Shown: positions 27,696 to 36,541 of the stretch, in pieces
Layout: every line of letters starts with the position of its first letter
Position numbering within the stretch: the stretch's first letter is position 1
Source of the DNA: Paenibacillus oceani
GTDB taxonomy: Bacteria; Bacillota; Bacilli; Paenibacillales; NBRC-103111
Reading direction: 5' to 3'
DNA length: 64,000 bases
Assembly (NCBI RefSeq): GCF_014705615.1
Contig: NZ_JACXJA010000013.1
Location: 62,001-126,000, forward strand
Translations under genes and position numbers: made by a program
Notes under the pieces: generated by a model
Database searches by the model: none
What the model saw: only the letters and a program-made list of their open reading frames with translations
What the model was told of the DNA's origin: nothing

Positions 27696-28380
27696 GGATT
27701 CCGCCTCCTTCTCCTTGTGTTGGGGTTGGGGGTTGCGTTTTGCCATATAAGGCTGTGTACTCTCTTCTCCAGCCTACCAGTCCGTAGATCGCGATCCCCA
27801 GGAAAATGACGTACAGGGTGGCGACCGCGTCCAGCCCTTTGTAGGCGTACATCCCGATCGACAGCACATCGACGGCGATCCAGCCGTACCAGCTCTCCAG
27901 CACTTTCCTCGACAGCAAATATTGGGCGATCAGGCTCAGCACGGCGATGAAAGCGTCCAGATACGGGACGGCCGCATCCGTGTACCCGTCCAGCGCATAT
28001 CCCCAGCCTGCGGTAGCTGCGATCAGAAATACGATCAGCACGATCGCAAGGCGGCCTGTCATTCGGGTCGTCGGCCGCACTTTGGCGTTCCCTCTGCCGC
28101 TCAGCCATACGACCCAGCCGTAGATGCTAAGAACGAAGAAGAACACTTGCAACGTCATATCCGCATACAGCTTTACATCCATGAAGATGTAGAAAAAGCA
28201 GACGACGCTCACCAGTCCCGTCGGCCAAGCCCATATATTCGCCCGCGCGGTCAGCCAGACGCTGAGTAGCCCCGTAATCGAAGCCGCCGCCTCCAAAACC
28301 GTCGAAGAGGTGTAACCGATAAGCGCCATACCGATGACGAGCCCGACAGCCTGCAATACGTTGTTCATAGTTTTGCTCAT
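27688..28380 (-). CDS. pnuC: PnuC-family nicotinamide riboside/mononucleotide transporter
   Basis: This 230-residue membrane protein has about seven hydrophobic segments and the PnuC signatures WAWPTGLVSVVCFFYIF and YADMTLQVFFFVLSIYGWVVW. It should take up nicotinamide riboside, which the following NadR-like enzyme phosphorylates. GAAGGAG lies 8 bp before the ATG. The length is normal for the family. The pair forms a two-gene operon preceded by a good sigma-A promoter. Confidence 0.9.
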   Translation of the reverse strand: MSKTMNNVLQAVGLVIGMALIGYTSSTVLEAAASITGLLSVWLTARANIWAWPTGLVSVVCFFYIFMDVKLYADMTLQVFFFVLSIYGWVVWLSGRGNAKVRPTTRMTGRLAIVLIVFLIAATAGWGYALDGYTDAAVPYLDAFIAVLSLIAQYLLSRKVLESWYGWIAVDVLSIGMYAYKGLDAVATLYVIFLGIAIYGLVGWRREYTALYGKTQPPTPTQGEGGGIRV

Positions 28381-28399
28381 GATGAGAACTCCTTCCGGC

Positions 28400-28459
28400 C
28401 TGAAATTGATATTGTCGTTTTGATATTTTCATAATGACATATTAATTTCCGGCTGTCAA
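28400..28459 (-). promoter_or_regulatory. pnuC-nadR promoter with possible operator
   Basis: Read on the minus strand, TTGACA (28454-28459) and CATTAT (28431-28436) are exactly 17 bp apart. Just downstream, near 28403-28430, AATATCAA occurs twice about 16 bp apart, a possible binding site for an NAD-pathway repressor. The operator idea is inference. Confidence 0.6.
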
Positions 28460-28556
28460 TGGGATATTGGGAGGAGATGCAGCTGCGATTTCCGGGTCGC
28501 TAGGAACTGTCCGGGAATTGCCGGCCGTTCTTGGAGTAGGTACATGCACAGACCCT

Positions 28557-28741
28557 CTAACGGACACCACAGCTGCTTAGACACCAAATTAGCTCCATTT
28601 CGCTCCATAACGGACACCACAGACGCTTAGGAGCCGATTACCCTCTATTTTCGGCGTCTAATGCCACGTAAGCTGCTCTCCTGTCCGTTAGCTAGTCGAC
28701 TCCCCCCATTTGCCACTCTAAGCTGCTCCCATGTCCGTTAG
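28557..28741. repeat. Palindrome quartet array D
   Basis: Four 24-bp units start at 28557, 28607, 28668 and 28718 (spacing 50, 61, 50). Units 1 and 2 read CTAACGGACACC then GCTTAG (unit 2 begins with A). Units 3 and 4 are reverse complements (AAGCTGCT, then TGTCCGTTAG). So two units point one way and two the other. The sequence family differs from arrays A, B, C and E, but the geometry is the same. It lies upstream of pnuC and downstream of the SLH gene. Confidence 0.8.
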
Positions 28742-28869
28742 CCGACCGACTGCGCGCCGCTGCAACTCCCTGCTCTTCCAAAAAACGATTCGAACTGGCG
28801 AGTCCGTGCATGGACCTGTTACTATTTGCTTTCAACCTCTTCCCCCCGCCACAACACTTTGGCAATCAA

Positions 28870-28916
28870 AACAAAAGACGCCTCCATCCCACCTATCCGG
28901 TGGTTATGGAAGCGTC
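28870..28916 (-). terminator. Terminator of the SLH surface protein gene
   Basis: GACGCCTCCAT at 28877-28887 pairs with ATGGAAGCGTC at 28906-28916. On the minus strand it is followed by TTTTGTTTTG. It lies about 60 bp after the stop codon at 28978. Confidence 0.75.
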
Positions 28917-28977
28917 CTTGTCCATCATTCGGGACTTGTTCAACTCGCCGATCCCTTTGGGGCAGCCCCTGCCTAGC

Positions 28978-31900
28978 TTAATCGATCAATTTCGCAGCCT
29001 TCAGAACACGCTGCACCATCGTAGTCGTCTCGGCGCGCGTGATGTCGGCCGACGGGGTCAAGCCGGTCCCGTCCCCGGCAACCAGGCCTCCCCGAACCAT
29101 CGCCGCGGCAGCTTCTTTCGCCCAATCCGCCAACTCCTGACGATCTGCAAAAGCGGCAAGCACCGCATCCGCCTGACCGGCAGAGACGCTTGTCTCCAGC
29201 CCGGCCAGCTTCATCGCCCGAGACAGAATCACGATCGCTTCTTGACGTGTGATCGACCGGTCCGGACGGAAGGTGCCGTCCTCATACCCGTCGATCAGCC
29301 CGTACTCCTTCGCCTTCGCTGCGGAGCCGGCGTACCAGTCCTTGTCGGACACATCTTGGAATGCCGCCGTTTCGCCCGTATCCGACAATCCAAGAGCCCG
29401 GACCACAATCGCGGCAAATTCGGCGCGGGTAATGACTGCATCCGGCGCAAAGCTCGAAGCGGACTTTCCGTTTACCACGAATCTGGACGCCATATCGGTA
29501 ACGGCCGCTTTTGCCCAATGGCCTTCCATATCGCCGAACGTCTTCGGACTCCACACCAAGGAATACGTACTATTGGTCAAACTGTTGATTACCGCGTACG
29601 ACTTGCCTTCACGGGAAGTCACGAACGTTGGCACATGGTGGGTCGTGCCATCGGCATGGAGTACTAGAGCCGTCGTAACCTTGTTCGCGTCCGCCCCTTC
29701 CGGAAGGGCGATTTCCCGCTTCACGTAGGTGCTGAACTTCTCGATCGTCAAAGTCGTCCCTTTGTAGCTGACGCTGACTGTGAAATCGACAGGGGGAGCG
29801 CTCAAGACGTAACCGCCTTTCGAAGCCGCCTCACTCATAAGCGCAGCCGCGGCCTCGCCGCTCTTCCCGATCTCGACCCGAACCTCCATATCCGCCAGCT
29901 GTACCTGGCCGACCTGCTCGGACAACCGGCCGATAAAGACCTCGGCTGCAGGAAGCGTGTAGCTGCCCAGAGGCGTCTGAATATCCAGAACCGCCTGCTT
30001 GTTCTCCATCGCTTGCACCGCTGCTCCAGACAACACCGCAGATACTATATCCTCGCCGGAGCTCACCGGAATGATTACCGTAGGTTTATCGCCCTCTCTG
30101 GCCAGTTGCGCGGTCAGCTTGTCCACATCCACCGTCACGACGAGCTTCGACTGCCCGTTCGCGCTTTCCTTAACGGCGGTCGCAATCTGCTCCTGAGGTT
30201 GTCCGTTGATGATCACCCGGAAGCCGTCCTCCTTCGGAGGCACAGAAACGACCGGTCCCGGTCCCGATCCCGTTTCCGGGGAAGCGGCGCTTTCTTCTTC
30301 CCGCGTGATTTCCACGGTATAAGTAAGCTGGGTTTGTCCGTCCTCTGCCGTCACCTTCACGTTAACCGTGTTTTTACCTACCGCGAGGCTGACAGGACCG
30401 CTTGCTTGCCCGCTGGTCAGTACGATTCCATCATTCAACTCCAACGAAGCGGAGCTCTGCTGGCTGTAGACGGTTGCCGTCACGGTTGTGCTTCGGGTAT
30501 CATACCCTACACTTGCGCTGTAAGCGGCCGTGTCGGAATGGAATGCAGGAGACAGCGTAACTCCCGAGAGCGCCAGCGAGCCAAGACGTGCTTCGCTGCT
30601 AAGCAGCTCCCACTTGGCGTACAGCGTCACGTTCGCTAGGCCCATCGTCAGGGCCGAACCCGGAGCATAATCGGTTCCGCTGCCGTCGGCTGACGTATTC
30701 CAGCCCCGGAATACGGAACCTTCCTTGACCAGACTCCCTGAATTGCCGGCTACGGAAGCCGATTGCCCGTTGGAATAGGCCGATCCGTCTACCGGTTCGG
30801 TCCCTCCCGTATGACCGTTCCCGTTATAGCTCAAAGTAACCGTCGGGGCCGGCAGCGTCACCGGAACCATCGTATAGGCGGTTTTGTTGCCGCTCTGATC
30901 CTTGACCATCACATTAAAGTAATAGGTCGATCCCGGAGTAAGCCCCGTAACGGTCTTGGTCGCGATATCGGCTGCGAAGGCCCCCTCCGCGGTACCGTTC
31001 GTCTCCATATCGCTCACTGTGCTGATATTCGGGCTGTCCGAGCGGTACACCAGATACTCGAGCTTACAATCCGGAGTAATGTCATCCGTCGCCTTCGCCC
31101 AGGACAAGCCGGCACTGCTGAACGTCAACGAGGACGGGGTCAAAGTCCCGTTGGCGACAACCGGCGCGCCGGTATCGGAGCCTGGTCCTGCAGTGGACAC
31201 CCGGGTTAATGCCGCTGATAATGCTGAAGGAGAAGTGAGCCATAGCTGTTGACCGTCAAACACCGTGCCGAAATAGTTTGGATTGGAGCAGCCTGAAATA
31301 TCGTAGCTCTTCATTTCTCCTGTAGCTTTGTCGAGCTTCAGCATTTGTCCGCCGATGAAAGGCGTGAACCAGATGTTCTGCCCGTCGAATGCTCCGCTAA
31401 AGTACATGTTCTGAGCTTTATTAAACCCGTCAGGCCAATTATTATAACCCGTCATGGTATTCGTAGCGGGGTCCAATCGGATGATGCGGTCAGCACCAGC
31501 GGGAATCAGCCATATGTATTCACCGTCAAAGATTCCTCCGGAGAAAGAGCCTGTTGTTGTAAAATCCGCAGGCCAGTTGCTATGCGTGGTCATCGTACCG
31601 TCGGCAGGATTGATCCTGACTAGCGCATTGCCGCCGTTAGGAATCAGCCAGACGTTTTGTTCGTCGTAGACGGCTCCGAAAAATGAACCGGCGACGCCGA
31701 CTGGCAAGGGGTAGCCCGTCATGGTGCCGTCGGAGACCTTTACCCGTACCACAATGCTGGAGCCGTTACCGCTGGGAGCAAGCCACAAATATTGCCCGTC
31801 AAAAGCGCCGCCCATAAAATGGCTCGGAGAAGCTCCAGCCGGCCATCCATCATATCCCGTAGCGGTACCGGTATCCTTGTCTACCTTAACCAGCTTGCCG

Positions 31901-32292
31901 CCCGTGTTGGGAATGAACCAGATGTTTTGCCCGTCAAATACGGTTCCGATAAATCCGCTCGTTATGCCGCTAGGCAGATTGTAAGTGGCCGAAGTCGCTG
32001 TGACGGGATCGAACCGAACGATTCTCCCCGTTAACCCCATATCCCCGAACCAAATATACCGGCCGTCAAAAGCGCCGCCGTAAGCGGTAAAGAATGCAGG
32101 CAAGTCGTCGCCGTACACCTTTGCTGTTACATTTTCCCCGAGCGGATTCGGCTCCACTCTGGCGCTTTGGCTCACCCCGTTTCCGTTAGGGATCGTACTT
32201 ATGGCCCATGTATTTGGAGACCACAGCATCGTTGCAAACAGCACTGCAAGTATGAAAACGCTTATCTTTCTCTTCATTGCGGAACCGATCAT
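28978..32292 (-). CDS. SLH-anchored surface protein with beta-propeller, FnIII, InlB-B and cadherin-like domains
   Basis: This 1104-residue exported protein has a signal peptide of about 30 residues. Residues about 55-375 hold seven repeats of the type FDGQxxW…LVxxD…GTMTGY, a beta-propeller. A fibronectin type III-like domain covers about 378-480. A Listeria-Bacteroides repeat (about 485-560, ending GTDYAP…VTLYAKW) and a cadherin-like beta-sandwich (about 565-660, starting LGSLALSGVTLSPAF) follow. Residues 690-900 are beta-rich and unassigned. Three SLH domains at about 915-1104 (ITRAEFAAIVVRAL, ITRQEAIVILSRAM, ITRAETTTMVQRVL) bind secondary cell-wall polymer. AGGAAGGTGA supports the ATG. It is probably an adhesin or carbohydrate-binding surface protein. 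Confidence 0.9.
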   Translation of the reverse strand: MIGSAMKRKISVFILAVLFATMLWSPNTWAISTIPNGNGVSQSARVEPNPLGENVTAKVYGDDLPAFFTAYGGAFDGRYIWFGDMGLTGRIVRFDPVTATSATYNLPSGITSGFIGTVFDGQNIWFIPNTGGKLVKVDKDTGTATGYDGWPAGASPSHFMGGAFDGQYLWLAPSGNGSSIVVRVKVSDGTMTGYPLPVGVAGSFFGAVYDEQNVWLIPNGGNALVRINPADGTMTTHSNWPADFTTTGSFSGGIFDGEYIWLIPAGADRIIRLDPATNTMTGYNNWPDGFNKAQNMYFSGAFDGQNIWFTPFIGGQMLKLDKATGEMKSYDISGCSNPNYFGTVFDGQQLWLTSPSALSAALTRVSTAGPGSDTGAPVVANGTLTPSSLTFSSAGLSWAKATDDITPDCKLEYLVYRSDSPNISTVSDMETNGTAEGAFAADIATKTVTGLTPGSTYYFNVMVKDQSGNKTAYTMVPVTLPAPTVTLSYNGNGHTGGTEPVDGSAYSNGQSASVAGNSGSLVKEGSVFRGWNTSADGSGTDYAPGSALTMGLANVTLYAKWELLSSEARLGSLALSGVTLSPAFHSDTAAYSASVGYDTRSTTVTATVYSQQSSASLELNDGIVLTSGQASGPVSLAVGKNTVNVKVTAEDGQTQLTYTVEITREEESAASPETGSGPGPVVSVPPKEDGFRVIINGQPQEQIATAVKESANGQSKLVVTVDVDKLTAQLAREGDKPTVIIPVSSGEDIVSAVLSGAAVQAMENKQAVLDIQTPLGSYTLPAAEVFIGRLSEQVGQVQLADMEVRVEIGKSGEAAAALMSEAASKGGYVLSAPPVDFTVSVSYKGTTLTIEKFSTYVKREIALPEGADANKVTTALVLHADGTTHHVPTFVTSREGKSYAVINSLTNSTYSLVWSPKTFGDMEGHWAKAAVTDMASRFVVNGKSASSFAPDAVITRAEFAAIVVRALGLSDTGETAAFQDVSDKDWYAGSAAKAKEYGLIDGYEDGTFRPDRSITRQEAIVILSRAMKLAGLETSVSAGQADAVLAAFADRQELADWAKEAAAAMVRGGLVAGDGTGLTPSADITRAETTTMVQRVLKAAKLID

Positions 32293-32407
32293 TGGTTCAC
32301 CTTCCTAATGACTGAGAGTATGAAGCAGGAACTAACAATTATTTTACCGGATTTTGTCGAATCGCGGAACATATTTATGCAGATTTAAACTCATTTTTAT
32401 CGAACCA

Positions 32408-32426
32408 CCCATGACTAAAGTCACGG
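32408..32426 (-). mobile_element. Possible solo right-end hairpin of an IS200/IS605-type element
   Basis: Read on the minus strand, CCGTGACTTTAGTCATGGG forms a short imperfect hairpin. Hairpins with a GACTTTAGTC core followed by GGG and a short T-rich tail are typical of IS200/IS605 right ends. No transposase or TnpB frame remains next to it, so this would be a scar. It rests on motif memory only. Confidence 0.3.
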
Positions 32427-33164
32427 TTGCAAAATCTGCTCATGGAGAAAAAGCCGCCGGAGAAATGACCCCGACGGTCCTTTTACGTGCAAACCCATAC
32501 GTTAGAGAGCGATGGACGACTTGCGACACTTGCTAAGATCGACTAGGGAGCTGCCCCCTTCTCCACTTTGCCACAGGGAAGGGCTTAATAGAAGAAAAGC
32601 TTCTAAACGAGAAACGAAGCCTTTTCCACGATCAATGCCCTGCGTATGAGGCAGCTTTCCTTGGTTCAGAATGCCTCGGTCCGTTTTAACGCTTTAGCGA
32701 ACTCACATTCTGGCGTAAAAATAGAAAAAGAACGGCCTCTGATCGAACCATTTGCTGTACCTGCTACTTTGGATCGTGCATCCTTCCGGTACGGGCGATG
32801 ACGTTCATAATTCCGATTGTCCCATTTCCGCCACACGAAGAGACAGGGTGGCCATATTTAACGTGCCTGCCGTTCCGTACAAAGACTGCGCGGAAGGTGC
32901 GTAAGGCTGTTTATGTCATGGATGAATCATTGCCAAAAACTCATTACCTTCGTTGAAAAGGAATCTGGAGTCGCACAAGTGCCGAAAATTCTAGATTCGC
33001 TTAATCTACTAAAGGAGACGGCCAATATAGAGCTAAAAAAAGAAGACATCGGTCCAGGAAACTACGATGAGTCTACGTCCCTTATGCGAAGACGCTTTTC
33101 CATTTTTCTATTCGAATTACACCATCAAGCATTGATTTTGTTTTTGAGCATTATCGTTTCATTT
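32427..33164. other. Gene-free, AT-richer stretch, probably decayed DNA
   Basis: This 740-bp segment separates the SLH protein from the beta-helix protein. Frames are short and lack ribosome binding sites. The longest plus-strand frame begins at 32913 and is mostly antisense to the beta-helix gene. Base composition is clearly lower in GC than most of the window. It may be the remains of an insertion sequence, but no transposase motif could be recognised. Confidence 0.4.
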
Positions 33165-35465
33165 TCAAACCAGCAGCCACCCTGCTTGATTACCAAAAAC
33201 ATTTGTATTTTTGTATGTCTTGATAATGGGGTAGTTTGTCAGGATATCGACTTCCTCACCGCCTCTTGCGAAAGGAGACACGTTTCCTCCCACCAAGTTG
33301 GGTTCGTTATCCGAATAGTTTGTAAAGTAGGCGGGAGCTTCTACCATGCAATTTCTAAATTTGATATTGCATCTGTTGATGCTGGGATTCGTTCCGAAAT
33401 GAACCGCGCTGCCCGTGCATCTAAACCGGCATCCTTCAAAAATGGTGAACGTCGCCAAATCGAGCATCGCACCATGAGTACCCCCGAATTCACAGTCTTT
33501 AAACTCGGTATAATGAGAAAATTTAATCGAGAACCCGTTCAGAAACTTCGTATTTTTATATTTGCTAGCCCGGGTATCGGAGAGGTTGAACGTCTCGGAT
33601 CTAATATCGCCGGAGTAAAACAAGGAGTCCGTCACATCCATTCTTACGAGCTCCGGCCGATACGTTCTCGATGCTTCTATCGGATCGTACAAGACGCATT
33701 TTGGAGCGATGATGTTGTGAAGATGGGAATTCAGACATAACACGTTCCGAAATGCACCGACAAATCCTGTAAACTCCAGATCGGTCTGGTGAGCGTTAGA
33801 GATGCTGAACGTATTGCAGTCATAATTTTCAACCATGAATCCTTTGGCTAAATTATTTCCTGCCAGAGTATGAAAGCCGGTATGGTTCACTCCATCCACG
33901 TTAAACTCAAAAGCTCTGTAGGAAGAGAAACTCATATCACAGTTCACGCTTTTAATATTGGAAATCTTGCTTCCGCTGCCTAGAAAAGCCAAGTTAATTG
34001 TTGTTAACAAATCGTGTCCGGTAATATTGTCAGCTGTGTTGTCATGGGAGGAATTGAAATAAACGCCTCTTGTTAACTTGGAAGGCTCGCCAAACGAGAA
34101 TATGTTCAGATTGCTGGCGATATTGCCGTATGCCCCTTCCCAAATATTCACTGCGCTGTCGGCTCCTCCCCCGGTGCTGAAGACAGAGTCGGTAACGAGG
34201 CAACCCGTCGAAGCCCTTCTTATGCTTACTGAAAACCCGAGCGATCTGGCCGTACAGCCGATTACCTTACAATTGATCGAAGTATGAAAGGAGATTTGTT
34301 CTTCGCTTGTGTTGGTTTCGGCATCGATCGTTACGTCACTTACCGTCACATTCTCGCATCCGATCCCGAAAATCGCAGGCGTATGATTGCCCGATACGAT
34401 ATGTAAACTCTCAATCCGTATGTTTTTGGCTCCGACCAGCTTTTCCACATTTGGAGTCGTGAACCCGACAGAAGCGGCAGAACTGTTTTCGTTCGGTATG
34501 AGACCATAAGTCTTTGGAACCAGGGGACAATCAAATCCTAGGACACCATCGATGATCAACGTATTTCCGCTGATTCCCCTTATCCGATGAATCTCCGCCT
34601 TCCACAAATCGATATGCGGTCTAAGATAGTCGATACCGGAAATCGAAGTATTAGATAGCACGCGCCACATATCGGCGTAGCCATTCGATAGGTACACATA
34701 ATCACCTGCGCTAAACAGGCTTGTATCCTGAACCGGGATATGCGACGCTTTTTTCAAAACCCCGCTTGTGATTTCGTTTCTGGAGTAGCCATTCGCCGTG
34801 TAATGTTCTTGTTTGAAGTAGACCAGCGGAGCAATCGAGGCAACCCACTCTCCGGTGGAGTTTTTGATGCCAAGACATAATCTGCCGTTTGCAATAAACG
34901 TTTTGGACCTGCTTCCTCGGATGGTTCTATGGCTTGGGATGATCACGTCGTTGTCGATACGATAATCATCATCCGAGCAATCGACATCAAATCCGAGATT
35001 TAGAAGTCTGTTTATATAGACCGATGCATCAGCAGTGACCCCGCCGCTCGCTCCTACAGCCTTTGGACTGACAGCCCTGGAAAGCCGGGCAACCGCTGTT
35101 TTACCGGAACCGGCATCTACGATCTCCAATCCGTTGGGAACTCCTCCGGCAACAACATCGAATATTGTGTCACCCCGATCCGATACTTTCAAGATTGTTC
35201 CGACGGGAAACATACCGCTGCCAATTTCCGCAATAGTTGTTTTTCTAGCATACAGTTTGTCGTGCGTACCGCTTCCGGTGCTTTGCTGGCTGTATCCGAC
35301 GCGGTTCGCTAATAGTTCCTGCGCCACAACTGCGGCCCCGCTCATTCCGGCGACAGCGAGCAGCTTCCTTCTGCTCAGCCCGTTACTTGGTTCGCCGCGT
35401 CTCTCCGGCGCTTTTACTGACGCATGTTCTTTCTGATCCTGGATCTGATCCGTTTGCTCCTGCAT
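33165..35465 (-). CDS. Tat-exported right-handed beta-helix protein, lower GC
   Basis: This 766-residue protein has a twin-arginine signal, LSRRKLLAVAG, near residues 30-40, followed by a hydrophobic segment. The region near 85-120 (VGTILKVSDRGDTIFDVVAG) resembles domains found before beta-helices in phage tailspike-like and exopolysaccharide lyase proteins. Residues about 140-720 form repeated beta-helix rungs (KNIRIESLHIVSG, ENVTVSDVTIDAE, SINCKVIGCTARSLG). GAGGAGG precedes the ATG. Codon usage is much more AT-rich than the neighbouring GC-rich genes, suggesting later acquisition. It shares the SRRKLL signal and general plan with the protein at 3999-5729. Substrate and activity are unknown. 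Confidence 0.72.
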   Translation of the reverse strand: MQEQTDQIQDQKEHASVKAPERRGEPSNGLSRRKLLAVAGMSGAAVVAQELLANRVGYSQQSTGSGTHDKLYARKTTIAEIGSGMFPVGTILKVSDRGDTIFDVVAGGVPNGLEIVDAGSGKTAVARLSRAVSPKAVGASGGVTADASVYINRLLNLGFDVDCSDDDYRIDNDVIIPSHRTIRGSRSKTFIANGRLCLGIKNSTGEWVASIAPLVYFKQEHYTANGYSRNEITSGVLKKASHIPVQDTSLFSAGDYVYLSNGYADMWRVLSNTSISGIDYLRPHIDLWKAEIHRIRGISGNTLIIDGVLGFDCPLVPKTYGLIPNENSSAASVGFTTPNVEKLVGAKNIRIESLHIVSGNHTPAIFGIGCENVTVSDVTIDAETNTSEEQISFHTSINCKVIGCTARSLGFSVSIRRASTGCLVTDSVFSTGGGADSAVNIWEGAYGNIASNLNIFSFGEPSKLTRGVYFNSSHDNTADNITGHDLLTTINLAFLGSGSKISNIKSVNCDMSFSSYRAFEFNVDGVNHTGFHTLAGNNLAKGFMVENYDCNTFSISNAHQTDLEFTGFVGAFRNVLCLNSHLHNIIAPKCVLYDPIEASRTYRPELVRMDVTDSLFYSGDIRSETFNLSDTRASKYKNTKFLNGFSIKFSHYTEFKDCEFGGTHGAMLDLATFTIFEGCRFRCTGSAVHFGTNPSINRCNIKFRNCMVEAPAYFTNYSDNEPNLVGGNVSPFARGGEEVDILTNYPIIKTYKNTNVFGNQAGWLLV

Positions 35466-35540
35466 GGCAAGTCCTCCTCAATGATATGGGGATATATGAA
35501 AACGATGACTTAACGAGAGAATGACAAAATTAATTGCGTA

Positions 35541-35570
35541 TTGTAAATTGTCAACAGTTGAGTTTATAAT
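35541..35570 (+). promoter_or_regulatory. Promoter of the SGNH gene with TTGTCAACAG operator in the spacer
   Basis: TTGTAA at 35541-35546 and TATAAT at 35565-35570 are 18 bp apart. TTGTCAACAG at 35548-35557 lies between them. The same decamer with A at the end occurs at 42493, 42555 and 46364, always on promoters. The pattern TTGT-N2-ACAA fits GntR-family operators, and a GntR gene lies at 46463. Confidence 0.6.
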
Positions 35571-35612
35571 ACGGTTAGAACAGAATTGTACATAATGAGG
35601 TGAACCAAGCAA

Positions 35613-36416
35613 ATGAAAATTGCCAACCATACGATCGCCCCTGCCGACGCCTTGATTGTTTTTTCTGGCGACTCGCATACGGCGGGTCAAGGTGCATCCG
35701 CTCTTGGCGACGACCGGGTTCCCGGACTTCCCGCCCCTGCCGGCGTAACGGACCGATTCCATCAGCGCTTTCCTTCTTCGGGCGTATGGCTCGATCAGTT
35801 TTCCAGATTTGTCCGTGACCGTACCGGCTTGAGTATGACCCAGTTCGTGAATGCGGGTAGAGGCAACCATACGATGATGGACTATATAGGCGAACCTTTT
35901 GATGCAGGGGCATGTCAAGATGGCGACAAGGACTGCACCGATCACCTTGCCGAAGTATTGCGTCTGAATCCGACACTGATTATTTTGGAGCCGATGATTA
36001 TTAACGACTGGTTTCACGGCGTCCCCCTATCCGATACGAGGTCAGCCTTTACAAGGATGATCAGGCGTATTCTAGCGGCCGGTCCGGATGTGATCGTAAT
36101 TGGTCCCGCTCCTGTAATTACCGAATCGACGCCTTTCGATTACAAGCAGCATCCCGAATTCCTTACAAAACCTCCATTGCCGGACAATGTGCGGGGCCAG
36201 GGCCGATACGAGGACTATTATGACATCATCCAATCCGTTTGTTTGCAGCACCAGATTTTCTTCCTTCACACCGTCGATTATTTTCAGTACCGTTTTCGCA
36301 GAGTAGACCACCGCAACTGGACAACGGGTGTGGATGCGGGACGCATCCATGTCAACCAACACGGGCATGACCTGTATTATGAAGCATTGCTGCAGACGGT
36401 ATCCGATTACGGCTGA
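35613..36416 (+). CDS. SGNH/GDSL-family hydrolase (esterase)
   Basis: This 267-residue protein has the SGNH blocks: GDSHTAG with nucleophile Ser21, NAGRGNHT near 80-87 with the oxyanion Gly, EPMIINDW with Asn131, and DAGRIHVNQHGH near 240-252 with the catalytic Asp-His pair. There is no signal peptide, so it acts in the cytoplasm, probably removing acyl groups from an imported sugar. GAGGTGA lies 9 bp before the ATG. The promoter carries the shared TTGTCAACA operator, tying it to the sugar-acid locus to its right. Confidence 0.85.
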   Translation: MKIANHTIAPADALIVFSGDSHTAGQGASALGDDRVPGLPAPAGVTDRFHQRFPSSGVWLDQFSRFVRDRTGLSMTQFVNAGRGNHTMMDYIGEPFDAGACQDGDKDCTDHLAEVLRLNPTLIILEPMIINDWFHGVPLSDTRSAFTRMIRRILAAGPDVIVIGPAPVITESTPFDYKQHPEFLTKPPLPDNVRGQGRYEDYYDIIQSVCLQHQIFFLHTVDYFQYRFRRVDHRNWTTGVDAGRIHVNQHGHDLYYEALLQTVSDYG

Positions 36417-36438
36417 GCCGCAATCATGCTCTTATACG

Positions 36439-36481
36439 GCCCCCGCATCCCGCTCCTCCGAGGAGTACAGAATGCGGGGGC
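36439..36481. terminator. Bidirectional terminator between convergent genes
   Basis: GCCCCCGCAT at 36439-36448 pairs with ATGCGGGGGC at 36472-36481. Inside it is a second small stem, CTCCTC/GAGGAG. It separates the SGNH hydrolase gene from the solute-binding gene on the other strand. Confidence 0.7.
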
Positions 36482-36541
36482 TCCGTCTATCGCCGTGCTG
36501 AAGAAATAAACGGAACTCCTGACGCTGTTCGGATCCAGCCT

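Noticed and set aside
26664-27746. NadR as a transcriptional repressor
   Set aside because: The protein lacks the N-terminal HTH, and the longer upstream start would only extend it further into pnuC.
32913-33740. Plus-strand frame of 275 codons next to the SLH gene
   Set aside because: The second half is antisense to the beta-helix gene, there is no ribosome binding site, and no domain is recognisable.
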